Assembly: GCF_011074795.1 (NCBI RefSeq)
Contig: NZ_JAAMPF010000018.1
Span: forward strand, 496,001 to 560,000
Origin: Marinobacter salicampi
GTDB lineage: Bacteria > Pseudomonadota > Gammaproteobacteria > Pseudomonadales > Oleiphilaceae
Reading direction: 5' to 3'
Length of the DNA: 64,000 nt
A program made the position numbers and the translations under genes. Position 1 is the first letter of the stretch, and every line of letters begins with the position of its first letter. Shown in pieces: positions 25,728 to 34,621 of this stretch. Below the pieces are notes generated by a model that searched no databases, had not been told where the DNA came from, and was given only the letters and a program-made list of their open reading frames with translations.

Positions 25728-26470
25728 TCAAGCTGGAGTCGCTGAGCAAACATTTTGGTGAGACCGTAGTGCTTGAGAGCATCGATCTGGCCATTGAGAA
25801 GGGCGAGATCGTCGTGATCATCGGGCCGTCGGGCACCGGTAAATCCACTCTGCTGCGCTGCATCAATTTCCTGGAGCAGCCAACCGCCGGCACCATGACC
25901 GTGGGCGACCTGACGGTGGATGTGAATCGGGCCACCCGGAAAGAGATTCTTTCCATGCGCCGGCGCACGGCGTTTGTATTCCAGAACTACGCGCTGTTTG
26001 CCAATAAAACCGCGCTGCAGAATATTGCCGAGCGCCTGCTGGTGGTGGACCGCTGGCCAAAGGAGAAGGCCTACCGGAGAGCCCGGGAAATACTCGAACA
26101 GATCGGCCTGGCAGATAAGGCCGATGCCTATCCGGCGTCGATGTCCGGCGGGCAGCAACAACGGGTTGGCATTGGCAGGGCCATGGCGGCCGGTGCCGAA
26201 GTGATCCTGTTTGATGAACCCACCTCCTCCCTGGACCCGGAATGGGTGGAAGAGGTGCTGGGTCTGATGAAACAGCTGGCCTCAGAACGGCAGACCATGA
26301 TGGTGGTCACCCATGAGATGTCGTTCGCCCGGGATGTGGCCGACAGGGTCATCTTTATCGATGGCGGCCGGATCGTGGAGCAGGGGCCGCCCAGTGAGAT
26401 TTTCTACCATCCGAAAGATCCCCGCACGAAGGATTTCCTGAAGAAAATCCTGGCTACCAATCCAGTCTAG
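25724..26470 (+). CDS. Amino-acid ABC transporter ATP-binding protein (TcyN-like)
   Basis: A 248-residue ATPase with Walker [10 protein letters not shown] (~residue 33), Q-loop VFQNYALF, signature MSGGQQQRV, Walker [13 protein letters not shown] and switch [14 protein letters not shown]. The polar-amino-acid importer subgroup is indicated by the last motif. It energises the periplasmic-binding-protein-dependent importer encoded just upstream. The stop codon is 7 bp from the convergent SDR gene. Confidence 0.95.
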   Translation: MIKLESLSKHFGETVVLESIDLAIEKGEIVVIIGPSGTGKSTLLRCINFLEQPTAGTMTVGDLTVDVNRATRKEILSMRRRTAFVFQNYALFANKTALQNIAERLLVVDRWPKEKAYRRAREILEQIGLADKADAYPASMSGGQQQRVGIGRAMAAGAEVILFDEPTSSLDPEWVEEVLGLMKQLASERQTMMVVTHEMSFARDVADRVIFIDGGRIVEQGPPSEIFYHPKDPRTKDFLKKILATNPV

Positions 26471-26477
26471 GTGCGGT

Positions 26478-27176
26478 CTACCAGTTCTCCCCGAACGGTC
26501 GGACATCCAGTTCAAAGGTCCAGGCAGAGGGGTGCTGCTGGCTGAGATGCCAGGCGGCATCCGCCACCGCATCCGGTTTGACGAAGAAATCGTCGGGCTT
26601 GTCTGGCAGCATTTCGCGGGTGCGGGGCAGGTCGACGACACCATCGATAACCACGTTTGCCACGTGGATTTTTTCCGGGCCGAGCTGGCGTGCCAGTGAC
26701 TGGGCCAGACTACGCTGGGCCGCCTTGGCCGAAGCAAAAGGTGCCGTGTTGGCCCTGCCACGGGTTGCCGCTGAGGCGCTGGTGATAATAATGCTGGCAT
26801 GATCATGCTGACGCAGCTGGGGCAGGACCGCTTTGGCGGCCGCCGCCAGACCCAGAACGTTGATGCGCCAGTTGGCCTCAAAATCGTCAAGACTGGCCTC
26901 TTCAACGCTTTTGAATACGCCTCCTCCGGCGTTATACAGAACGACAGACACGGTTCCGAGCTTGCGCTCTATCGCTGACAGCACCGATTCGATCTGCTCC
27001 GGCTGGGTCATATCGCAGGGGAAGGCGTGAGCACTGTCAATCGATTGCTCAAGTTCCTCCAGATAGTCCTTGCTGCGCGCCAGCATCGCAACCTGAAAGC
27101 CGCCATCGCTGAATCGCCGCACATAGGCCTCGCCATTACCTGGCCCCACACCCATAACGACGCACACGTTCTTCAT
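26478..27176 (-). CDS. Short-chain dehydrogenase/reductase with Phe in place of the catalytic Tyr
   Basis: A 232-residue Rossmann protein with the cofactor loop GVGPGNGEAYVRRF at residues 9-22, an LYNAGGG strand (80-86) and an ITSASAA serine strand (131-137). The usual YxxxK is F147-A-S-A-K151, so the catalytic tyrosine hydroxyl is missing while the lysine is retained. A set of SDR homologues is known with PFASAK at this site. Its activity, if any, is not standard. The ATG at 27176 has GGGAGA upstream; the longer frame is unlikely. Confidence 0.85.
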   Translation of the reverse strand: MKNVCVVMGVGPGNGEAYVRRFSDGGFQVAMLARSKDYLEELEQSIDSAHAFPCDMTQPEQIESVLSAIERKLGTVSVVLYNAGGGVFKSVEEASLDDFEANWRINVLGLAAAAKAVLPQLRQHDHASIIITSASAATRGRANTAPFASAKAAQRSLAQSLARQLGPEKIHVANVVIDGVVDLPRTREMLPDKPDDFFVKPDAVADAAWHLSQQHPSAWTFELDVRPFGENW

Positions 27177-27359
27177 TGTCTTTCTCTCCCGCCGGTGGTA
27201 CCGGCTAGTTTCTTGGTAAACGGTCAGTCTCGTGTTGATCAACGTTAGTTCCACATTACTCCGACCGTAACAGAACGCAAAGGCGACGAGTCCAAGCAGT
27301 CTCAACCCCGGGGAGGCGTGAATGGCAACAGACGTCTACTGCAGCGGATCTATGCTCCC

Positions 27360-28067
27360 TCAACGCTTCGGGCCCAGTTTCAGCCATCGGGAGATAGTCG
27401 AGTCCGGCCTGCGGGTGAGGTACCAGGGCAGCAGAGACATTATCGCGAGAATGACCACCGCGGCCGCCATGGTCAACCAGGGGTTCAGCTCGAAGGTTGT
27501 GCCCAGACCTGCAAATACAAAGGTCATGGGGAGCATTCCGACCAAGGTGGCCGCCGCGAACCGCCAGGCATGGATAGCGGTAACGCCGGCGGCATAGCTG
27601 ATCAGGGCGAAGGAAAAAAGTGGAATCAGCCGGGTCAGAAAGACCGTCCAGAACAGAAAACGTTGCGACCCGTCAGAGGCGAAGACAGGATTACCAGACA
27701 GCTTTTTAGCCAGGACCTCGCGGCCCAGCAACCTGGCTGCGTAAAACGCAATCATGGCGCCGGTCAGTGCCCCGCTTGCCGCCAGCAGAGTGCCGGTGAG
27801 GACGCCAAAGGCCAGGCCCGCGGCCGCACTGACTGGCAGGGTCGGTATGGGCCCCACCACAACTGCCAGTACCATCATCAGGAACAGGAAGACCGGGCCC
27901 CACACACCCTGGCCGTTCAGCCAGGCTGACAGGGCATCCGGAGACAGGCTCGCCGGCATACCCAGTTCTCGCAGAACCAGCCACAAAACAGTCATTACCA
28001 GGGCAAGCGCTGCCACTATGCCGAGCCGGAAAGACCAGGCTGAAGAAAGTTTATGGAATGCCGACAA
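27360..28067 (-). CDS. TVP38/TMEM64 (VTT-domain) membrane protein
   Basis: A 235-residue inner-membrane protein of the DedA/VTT superfamily. It has about six hydrophobic segments, the re-entrant-loop region VVVGPIPTLPVSAAAGLAFG, and the conserved block FWTVFLTRLIPLFSFALISYAAG. Members may be lipid scramblases or proton-linked transporters. The start is a TTG at 28067 with only a weak ribosome site, so the N-terminus is uncertain. Confidence 0.85.
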   Translation of the reverse strand: MSAFHKLSSAWSFRLGIVAALALVMTVLWLVLRELGMPASLSPDALSAWLNGQGVWGPVFLFLMMVLAVVVGPIPTLPVSAAAGLAFGVLTGTLLAASGALTGAMIAFYAARLLGREVLAKKLSGNPVFASDGSQRFLFWTVFLTRLIPLFSFALISYAAGVTAIHAWRFAAATLVGMLPMTFVFAGLGTTFELNPWLTMAAAVVILAIMSLLPWYLTRRPDSTISRWLKLGPKR

Positions 28068-28246
28068 ATAGAGACCAACTCTGGTAATGGGTGTAACCGT
28101 TTTGGGACATCGCCTTGAATTCGAAATAATTAAAAGCTATTCCGATCAGCAATATTATAAATTATTTTTTTAGCCTCTTTGACTCATTATCCGCGTATCT
28201 AAGCATGCAAATCGCAGGCTGTCCGAAATATAAAGAAAGAAGACAT

Positions 28247-30037
28247 ATGATTGATAAAGAAGAAGCGCGTCTCTCGGTGCTGAGACAGCTAAACCTCCTG
28301 GATACGCCTCCCAGCGAGAGCTTTGACCGTATCACCCGAATGGCCAGTCTGCTGTTTGACCTGCCCATAGCCGCTGTCTCCCTGACCGACCATGACCGCC
28401 AGTGGTTCAAGTCCAGAGTGGGAGTAGACCACTGGGAAATCCCCCGTTTCAAGGCCTGCTGCGGCGAGGTGGCCGATACCGGGGCCGTTCTGGTGGTCAC
28501 TGACCTCCTTGATTCCACCCAATACCGTGACAGCCATCTCGCAGAATCAGGTATTCGCTTTTATGCCGGGGCGCCATTGGTGACCAGTGACGGCTACACC
28601 CTCGGCGCCATGTGCGTGCTGGGTACTCAGCCCCGGCAGGTAACGGATCAGGAAAAGTCCATTCTCAAAGACCTTGCTGCCATGGTCATGGCACAGATCG
28701 ACCTTCAGCATGCGGTTGGACGCGTTGATCCGGCCACGGGGCTGCCCAATTACCTGAGATTTGTTGAGGACCTATCGGACCTATCCCAGGACTACCCTGA
28801 AGGCCACCGTCATGTTCTCAGCACCGAGCTGGTCGACCTTGAGCAGGTCAATGCCCTGCAGCGGGTGATGGGCCCGGCCTATCTTGAAGCCCTCTCCCGC
28901 ACCGCCGCCAGGGAGATCCGTAACCAGTTGGGGCGCCAGGCAATCCTCTATCATATAGGTCCCTGCCAGTTTGCTCATATTGAAACCGGCGACAGAACTG
29001 AGGTGTTGCAGCGTGCCACAGGCCTGCGCCAGGCCCTGATGGGCGTCACGGTCAACGGTGAGGCGCCTTTCATGCTTCGGCCGGTCGTCGGGGTGGCGGC
29101 CATCCAGTTGGGCCGGTCCCAGCCGGACACTGTCTTACGACACGCCCACAGCGCCTGCCGTGACGCCCGTGACAAGGAACAGGGGGCAGGCTTCTATTGC
29201 CCGTCATCCGATAGCCTATACAAGCGCAGGTTCGGCCTGATCGCAGCTTTCAGAGCTGCTCTTACGTCCGAAGACCAGCTGTATTTGGCCTTTCAGCCGC
29301 GGGTGGACATGAGCACCGCCCGAGCCATTGGCGCTGAAGCCCTGCTGCGCTGGCAGCATCCTGAACTGGGCAATGTGTCGCCGGCAGAATTTATTCCCCT
29401 AGTGGAAAATACATCCCTCGCCCGTGACCTTACTGACTGGGTCATGGCCAGCGTCATAAAGCAGGCGGCCTTCTGGCGTCAGCAGGGACTGAGCTTGCGC
29501 ATATCGATCAATATCGCGGCCGCCAACCTTGAAGAGGAAGACTTTATTGAACGGTTGCTTGGCTACCTGGACACAGAACAGTTGCCGCTCAGCGCCGTTG
29601 AGCTGGAGCTGACCGAGAGCGGGCTGATCAGCAATGGTCTGAAAGCCCGGAAGCAGCTTGAAGACCTGATAAAGCGGGGTATCCGGATCGCCATAGACGA
29701 TTTCGGAACCGGTTACAGCAGCCTTGCCTATCTCCAGTCAATTCCGGCCCAGGTGGTGAAGATCGACCGCTCTTTCATTAGCGAGCTCGGTCGTCGTCAG
29801 CGAAGCCATACCCTGGTCCGCTCCATGATCACCATGGCTCAGGAGCTGGGCTACAGTGTCGTTGCTGAAGGCGTGGAATCGGTCGAAGCCTGGGATATCC
29901 TGCAGTCGCTGGGTTGCGATGAAGTTCAGGGTTACCTGATTGCAAGACCCCTTGAATGTGAGAGCTTCATGCACTGGTTCAGGGGGCTCGGCAGGGGAGC
30001 TGAGTGGACCTCTTCTAGAATCGTGCCTGACCAATAA
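28247..30037 (+). CDS. GAF / degenerate GGDEF / EAL phosphodiesterase
   Basis: About 596 residues. An N-terminal GAF domain (~15-160, with RQWFKSRVGVD and FYAGAPLVTSDGYTLGAMCV) is followed by a GGDEF-like fold whose signature is lost (HIGPCQFA in its place), so no cyclase activity is expected. An intact EAL domain follows: IGAEALLRW, LELTESGLI, IDDFGTGYSSLAYL, KIDRSF and VVAEGVES. It is predicted to hydrolyse cyclic-di-GMP under GAF control. I prefer the ATG at 28247 to the one at 28205, because a purine-rich stretch precedes it. The 148 bp downstream holds only a small repeat. Confidence 0.9.
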   Translation: MIDKEEARLSVLRQLNLLDTPPSESFDRITRMASLLFDLPIAAVSLTDHDRQWFKSRVGVDHWEIPRFKACCGEVADTGAVLVVTDLLDSTQYRDSHLAESGIRFYAGAPLVTSDGYTLGAMCVLGTQPRQVTDQEKSILKDLAAMVMAQIDLQHAVGRVDPATGLPNYLRFVEDLSDLSQDYPEGHRHVLSTELVDLEQVNALQRVMGPAYLEALSRTAAREIRNQLGRQAILYHIGPCQFAHIETGDRTEVLQRATGLRQALMGVTVNGEAPFMLRPVVGVAAIQLGRSQPDTVLRHAHSACRDARDKEQGAGFYCPSSDSLYKRRFGLIAAFRAALTSEDQLYLAFQPRVDMSTARAIGAEALLRWQHPELGNVSPAEFIPLVENTSLARDLTDWVMASVIKQAAFWRQQGLSLRISINIAAANLEEEDFIERLLGYLDTEQLPLSAVELELTESGLISNGLKARKQLEDLIKRGIRIAIDDFGTGYSSLAYLQSIPAQVVKIDRSFISELGRRQRSHTLVRSMITMAQELGYSVVAEGVESVEAWDILQSLGCDEVQGYLIARPLECESFMHWFRGLGRGAEWTSSRIVPDQ

Positions 30038-30072
30038 CCATTACGAGCCCGGCGCAAGCCCCTCCCCAATAG

Positions 30073-30176
30073 GTTGCGGCCATAAATCGCACTGGTAGCG
30101 ACCCTGACACCCGAAGACCAAATTTGTTACGGCCGGTCTCGATAACATGAGTTTGTTTTGAGTTGGGTTACGGCCG
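30073..30176. repeat. Three short GTTRCGGCC copies
   Basis: GTTACGGCCG occurs at 30126-30135 and 30167-30176, with a variant GTTGCGGCC at 30073-30081, all between the convergent EAL and nnrS genes. No function is apparent. Confidence 0.4.
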
Positions 30177-30185
30177 TTTGCAACG

Positions 30186-31307
30186 CTAGGCACGCTTCAA
30201 ATGGACTAAAAACCCAAGCAGTATAAAAAAACCAAGGCTCCAGCTGCCGGCGGCCAGCAGGTGGAATGTCAGACCCGGTGCCACAGTCCCAGCAGCCAGT
30301 CTCGCCAGTGCAGCGATACTGATCAGCCCAACGGCCACATACATAAGCGCGGGCAGGGAAGTGTCTTTCCGAACGCGTTGGGCACGGGTGCGGGCCATCA
30401 CGGTCAGCGTCAGTGTTCCCAATGCGCCGACGGTCAGGCCATGAATAGCGGTAGACGCAGGAAGTATGTCTGCCATTAAGGCCAGGGCGATCAGCAACCA
30501 GCCAATGATTAACCAGAGGTATCCGAGCATCAGGGCCAGCAGGTCCGGGCGGTCGAGGCAGTGTTTCAGAGGCCAGCGCAGCAGTCGCGCCAGTGCAGTA
30601 CCGGCAGCGAGGATGAGCAGAACCCCGATAAGCATCCGCAAGGGTGGCCAGAGAAGCACATTCAGAACCAGAACCGACGCCATCAGGATCAGCACGGTGC
30701 CTTCCAGGCGAGGCTGGACCCGTGCCTCAAGCTCGCGATTCTGCTTGAGCATGTGTCCGGCTACGGCCGGCGCTAGTATTCGCCCTCCCATGAAAAACAT
30801 AAGCGTGCTCAGAAGCAGAATGGCTTCTAGCAGCACCCCATACAGGGGGCCTGGCATAGCCGCCTGATACAGGCCCATAAAGAGGGCGGCTGCAATGCAG
30901 AGCCCGAGAATCACCGGTGCTACTGCCTTGTTGCGCCATTTCTTGGCCGAACGGGCAAACCGGGGGATAACCCGATAGGCGAGCAGACTGGCGAAAGCGA
31001 TATTGGCCAGCGCCGCCATAAAGCTGGTCGGCCAGCCCAGGAAGCTGATACGACTGGCAATCCAGAGGCCAAGGGTCAGGGCTATCCACCGCCTTGGCTG
31101 AGGGCCCAGCACATAGCCTGCCACCACCGCCATTGCAAAGCCGAAGAGCATCTCATGGGCATGACCAAGGGAACCCTGCAGTCCCGGTGGGCCTGCGACC
31201 AGACCGAATTGTGCCAATACCGACCAGGGCAGCGCCAGGGCCCCATAGGCCGCAGCCACAGGAAAGAAATAAAGGCTGGCAAAGGGCTGGCGAGCTTTCT
31301 TTGACAA
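30186..31307 (-). CDS. nnrS: NnrS family haem/copper membrane protein
   Basis: A 373-residue inner-membrane protein with about 12 hydrophobic segments. The NnrS-type features are an N-terminal FFPVAAAYGALALPWS, then GHAHEMLFGFAMAVVAGYVLG (His ligands), and a later TAIHGLTVGALGTLTLTVMARTR. In known members it protects against nitric oxide and nitrosative stress during denitrification. The start is a TTG at 31307, seven bases after AGGGG. A 50-residue membrane peptide gene ends 15 bp upstream, probably co-transcribed. Confidence 0.9.
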   Translation of the reverse strand: MSKKARQPFASLYFFPVAAAYGALALPWSVLAQFGLVAGPPGLQGSLGHAHEMLFGFAMAVVAGYVLGPQPRRWIALTLGLWIASRISFLGWPTSFMAALANIAFASLLAYRVIPRFARSAKKWRNKAVAPVILGLCIAAALFMGLYQAAMPGPLYGVLLEAILLLSTLMFFMGGRILAPAVAGHMLKQNRELEARVQPRLEGTVLILMASVLVLNVLLWPPLRMLIGVLLILAAGTALARLLRWPLKHCLDRPDLLALMLGYLWLIIGWLLIALALMADILPASTAIHGLTVGALGTLTLTVMARTRAQRVRKDTSLPALMYVAVGLISIAALARLAAGTVAPGLTFHLLAAGSWSLGFFILLGFLVHLKRA

Positions 31308-31322
31308 GGCAGACCCCTGAGG

Positions 31323-31475
31323 TCAGACGAGCGGAGTTTCTATCTCAAAACTGTGATTGAGGCAGCATTCGCAACCCTGCTTATGAGATGCTCCCGGTAG
31401 CGCCCGGGCAAACGCGATGATAAAACCAGCTGCCAGTATCAATTGCGCGATGTGTGAAGCCAGGTCTGTTGTCAT
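31323..31475 (-). CDS. Small one-helix protein upstream of nnrS
   Basis: A 50-residue frame with one hydrophobic helix (about IAQLILAAGFIIAFARALPG) followed by CECC and a His. GGGGAG is 11 bases before the ATG at 31475. The cysteine cluster might bind metal. Its position 15 bp before nnrS suggests a shared transcript; no family is recognised. Confidence 0.5.
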   Translation of the reverse strand: MTTDLASHIAQLILAAGFIIAFARALPGASHKQGCECCLNHSFEIETPLV

Positions 31476-31518
31476 GGTGCGTGCGCTCCCCAGGCAGGCC
31501 TTTTTCGAGTGAACCATA

Positions 31519-31537
31519 AGTCCGCAGAGTGCGGACT
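31519..31537. promoter_or_regulatory. Perfect inverted repeat in the nnrS promoter region
   Basis: AGTCCGCA-GAG-TGCGGACT has 8-bp arms. It lies in the divergent region between the small nnrS-linked gene and the PhoD-like gene. An A/T-rich stretch to its right (31545-31564) has one arm resembling an NsrR half-site (AAGATGTATT on the minus strand), but the second arm matches poorly. Confidence 0.4.
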
Positions 31538-31604
31538 CCATAACAATCATATTTAATACATCTTTAATTTACAAGTAACACTTAAAGGTGGCAAGGAGGC
31601 TTGA

Positions 31605-33551
31605 ATGGAAAAGCGGTCACTGCCGCTGGTGCTGGCCGGGCCGATTCTCAGGCATTGCACAGCTGAGAGGGTGACGCTGTGGATGGTGGGGTCCTGCCCG
31701 CTGTCTCTGAGGTTACGGTTGTTTCGAGAGGGATCGGACGAACCCTTGTTTGATCAGCTGATGACGGAGAAGCAGATCACCCGGGTACGAGTCGGAGCCT
31801 CGGCCTACCTGTACCTGATCGATGCCGGCCTGAACCTGACCTTGCCGGTAAATAGCCGTATTGGGTATGACCTTGGCGTATCCGATTCTGGACCGGCTGG
31901 CCAGGAGGCGGGCCACGAAGCCTGGATCCGGGACTGGGCGCCACACCTTTGCCTCCCCGGCGCTCACCGTCCCGATTTCGTTATCAAGGATCGGGTGGAC
32001 CGCCTTCTTCATGGCTCATGTCGCCGGCCCCATTCCGCAGCGGCCGACGGTCTGGTGAGGGTGGATGCAACCCTGCTTGAAGCCCAGGCAGATGTCACAA
32101 TGCGTCCGGCCCTATTGCTGCTGACCGGAGACCAGGTTTACTGCGATGACGTTGCAGGCCCGATGCTCCGCTCAATACACGGTCTGATCGACCGCCTGGG
32201 CCTGTATGAGGAAGTGATCAGCGGAAGCTCTGTGGCCGACAGCAGGGCGCTGCGTGACAGCTCCGATACCTACTTTCATCGGGAAAAGCTGCTGCCGGAT
32301 ATACGCAGTAATGAGGCTCTGCTGGAGCGTTTCTTTGGCGGCGTCCGCAAGCCGGTGTTCACCACCGCCAGCGCCCACAATCACCTCATCTCTCTCAACG
32401 AAGTTATTGCCATGTACCTTCTGGTCTGGTCGCCCGTGTGCTGGACCCTTGGCAGCGCTGAGCAGCCGGCGCTGAAACCGGGTGACGCACTAACCTACCA
32501 GCGGCAACAGGGGTTCATCGACGACTTTGTGGTCGGGTTACCAAGGGTTGCCCGGGCGCTGGCTCACCTGCCCACCTACATGATCTTCGATGACCACGAC
32601 GTTACCGACGACTGGAATCTGTCCGCGCTCTGGGAGGCCACCACCTATGAGCACCCCTTCTCGCGACGCATCGTCGGCAACGCTCTAATCGGCTATTTGC
32701 TGTGCCAGGGCTGGGGTAATAATCCCGATGGGTTTGATGACATTATGGACTCTGTCCAGGCGGTGACGTCTTCAGCAGAGCAGGGGGCTGTGCTCGATCA
32801 GTTCTTGCAGGATCAGCTTATCGATAGCCTGCTGGACTTCAAGCACTGGCACTACAGCCTGCAGACCAGGCCCCGGCTTGTGGTGCTGGACACCCGTACC
32901 CGACGCTGGCGGAGCGAAGTCAACCGGGCCAGACCCTCGGGCCTGCTCGACTGGGAAGCCTTGAGCGATTTCCAGCAGGATGTCATGGGGGAAGACGCTG
33001 TAATTGTTGTTTCCCCAGCACCCATGTTTGGCGTCAAACTCATCGAAGTCATCCAGCGGGTGTTCACTTTTTTTGGCAAACCCCTGACGGTGGATGCGGA
33101 AAACTGGATGGCTCACCGGGGCGCCGCCAACGTGCTGCTGAACATCTTCGGCCACTCACGAACGCCGGAAACCTTCGTGATTCTCTCCGGGGATGTCCAC
33201 TATTCCTTCGCCTACGACGTTCGCCTCCGTCACAAACCGGACCGCCCCAGAATCTGGCAAATCACCAGCAGCGGCATCAAGAACGAATTTCCCCGTTCGC
33301 TTCTGGAATGGCTGGACCGTCTCAACCGCTGGCTCTATGCACCCTGGTCACCTCTCAACTGGCTAACCAAGCGCCGCCGCATGCGCATCACGCCAAGGGA
33401 GCCTGAGGGGCGTAATGCCGGCGAGCGGCTCTGGAACGATGCCGGTATCGGTGTGGTGGAGCTGGATGAGACCGGCGCGCCGACAAACATAGGGCAGCTG
33501 AACTCAGGTTCGGGAGGGACGCGGTTTCTTGAGCCGGATAGTGACCAGTAG
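31605..33551 (+). CDS. PhoD-like metallophosphatase family protein
   Basis: A 648-residue protein with the metallophosphoesterase metal motifs spread over the middle: LLTGDQVYCDD (first Asp, ~residue 167), IFDDHDVTDDW (DDHD, ~residue 325) and ILSGDVHYSF (GDVH, ~residue 525). These fit the PhoD/alkaline phosphatase D group. No Tat or Sec signal is seen, unlike secreted PhoD, so it is probably cytoplasmic. Substrate unknown. The ATG at 31605 follows a purine-rich AAGGAGG. It is the last chromosomal gene before the integrated element. Confidence 0.85.
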   Translation: MEKRSLPLVLAGPILRHCTAERVTLWMVGSCPLSLRLRLFREGSDEPLFDQLMTEKQITRVRVGASAYLYLIDAGLNLTLPVNSRIGYDLGVSDSGPAGQEAGHEAWIRDWAPHLCLPGAHRPDFVIKDRVDRLLHGSCRRPHSAAADGLVRVDATLLEAQADVTMRPALLLLTGDQVYCDDVAGPMLRSIHGLIDRLGLYEEVISGSSVADSRALRDSSDTYFHREKLLPDIRSNEALLERFFGGVRKPVFTTASAHNHLISLNEVIAMYLLVWSPVCWTLGSAEQPALKPGDALTYQRQQGFIDDFVVGLPRVARALAHLPTYMIFDDHDVTDDWNLSALWEATTYEHPFSRRIVGNALIGYLLCQGWGNNPDGFDDIMDSVQAVTSSAEQGAVLDQFLQDQLIDSLLDFKHWHYSLQTRPRLVVLDTRTRRWRSEVNRARPSGLLDWEALSDFQQDVMGEDAVIVVSPAPMFGVKLIEVIQRVFTFFGKPLTVDAENWMAHRGAANVLLNIFGHSRTPETFVILSGDVHYSFAYDVRLRHKPDRPRIWQITSSGIKNEFPRSLLEWLDRLNRWLYAPWSPLNWLTKRRRMRITPREPEGRNAGERLWNDAGIGVVELDETGAPTNIGQLNSGSGGTRFLEPDSDQ

Positions 33552-33624
33552 GCGTCTCAGGGACTGTGACACGTTCTTGAGTACAACCAGGAGTGAGCCA
33601 GAAAAGAACGCCTCAGAAACGAAA

Positions 33625-33647
33625 AAAGCCCCTGAATCAGGGGCTTT
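33625..33647 (-). terminator. Terminator that probably belonged to ssrA before integration
   Basis: AAAGCCCCTGA pairs with TCAGGGGCTTT. On the minus strand it is followed by a T6 run, so it terminates best leftward, the direction of ssrA transcription. It sits 8 bp from attL; the equivalent position next to intact ssrA now has a different terminator (57209-57233). Confidence 0.8.
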
Positions 33648-33654
33648 CTTGCAG

Positions 33655-33673
33655 TTGTTTGGTGGAGACGGCG
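33655..33673. repeat. attL, left 19-bp direct repeat of the element
   Basis: TTGTTTGGTGGAGACGGCG, identical to 57240-57258. It contains the sequence of the tmRNA 3' end (ACCA and acceptor stem on the minus strand). Confidence 0.92.
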
Positions 33674-33736
33674 ACAACCGAATTTCAATTCTATGCTATT
33701 GAATAAATTGGCAAATAATAATTATATAGGGCTTTG

Positions 33737-33756
33737 TGCCCCCAAATATGCCCCCA
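33737..33756 (+). other. Paired TGCCCCCA arm-type sites, left end
   Basis: Two copies, 33737-33744 and 33749-33756, spaced 12 bp. They match the motif repeated at the right end by the integrase gene, so they are probable integrase or excisionase arm sites. From 33757 to 33951 I see no further gene or motif. Confidence 0.65.
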
Positions 33757-33951
33757 ATGTTTAGGCGTGTGACGCCGATTTATTTACCCAAAATAGCATA
33801 AAAGTTATCAAACCTGGCCGGCCAGACTGATAGAGTTTCAACACATGAAATTGGTATTGGACTGAGGCATGTCAGAGCAAATTCCACCCAGGCGACAGAA
33901 ATCAGGGCCCGAACCAGAAGTAACTGTTGAGTTTATCATCTTGGCCTGGTC

Positions 33952-34575
33952 TCACACCCAGTCGGGCAATGATTGCTCCAGTTTGATCAGCTCCTCTACT
34001 TGGACTCGGGTAAGGTGGCTTCGCATACGCTGATGCTTATTTTCCAGCAGATGAAAGGTGCGATGGTGCATTCCTTTTGGGCGCTGTAGAGCTTGGGTGC
34101 CATACCTACTAAGTTGTTGATCGCAACTGGCTTCGATAGACCTCAATCGCCGGAGAAGTCTCTGAACCTGGTTCTCTCGTTGGCTCTCGTAAGCGATCCT
34201 CCAGCACTGCCGGCAGTACAACGGTTGCGGCCCATATAGAATGGCGACCCGTCTGCCACACCTGTCACTTGGGCAGAGAAACCACGGGCGGTGGCCACCA
34301 AAATGGCAAGCTGTCCAGGCGATATCGATAAACTGGGATGTAAACTCGTAAGTCTGTTGGTAGCGCGGAGTGAATTTGATCTCCAGATGATCCCGATGTG
34401 TGCCTACCGAAAATATTCCAAGCTTCACGCCTTGTTTGTACTGATGCAGGTTATAAGCCTGCCCGGGCTCAAGGAGCTGTTCTGCTTGGAGGTTGCGAAC
34501 ATCCAGGCTGATGAATTGTTCCGGAAACGGCTTTGCAGTTTTGGAGGGCTTTCTCCCGCTAAATATTCCGCCCAT
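33952..34575 (-). CDS. Zinc-ribbon protein of integrated elements
   Basis: A 207-residue protein. The middle part has a two-pair zinc ribbon: CPSDRC, then 15 residues on, CRQC. A basic, Arg-rich helix (QRLLRRLRSIEA) follows. The first ~100 residues are strand-rich with no motif I know. The ATG at 34575 has AAGGAG six bases before it; the longer upstream frame is not needed. It is the last gene of the element's minus-strand replication module. A nucleic-acid-binding role is plausible, not shown. Confidence 0.65.
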   Translation of the reverse strand: MGGIFSGRKPSKTAKPFPEQFISLDVRNLQAEQLLEPGQAYNLHQYKQGVKLGIFSVGTHRDHLEIKFTPRYQQTYEFTSQFIDIAWTACHFGGHRPWFLCPSDRCGRRVAILYGPQPLYCRQCWRIAYESQRENQVQRLLRRLRSIEASCDQQLSRYGTQALQRPKGMHHRTFHLLENKHQRMRSHLTRVQVEELIKLEQSLPDWV

Positions 34576-34621
34576 CGTTTGCTCCTTTTTTTCGAAATCA
34601 ATAGCGAACTTTTTAGGTTTT

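Noticed and set aside
31545..31564. NsrR-binding site upstream of nnrS
   Set aside because: One arm (AAGATGTATT) fits, but the other does not match at the expected spacing, so it is not listed as a separate site.
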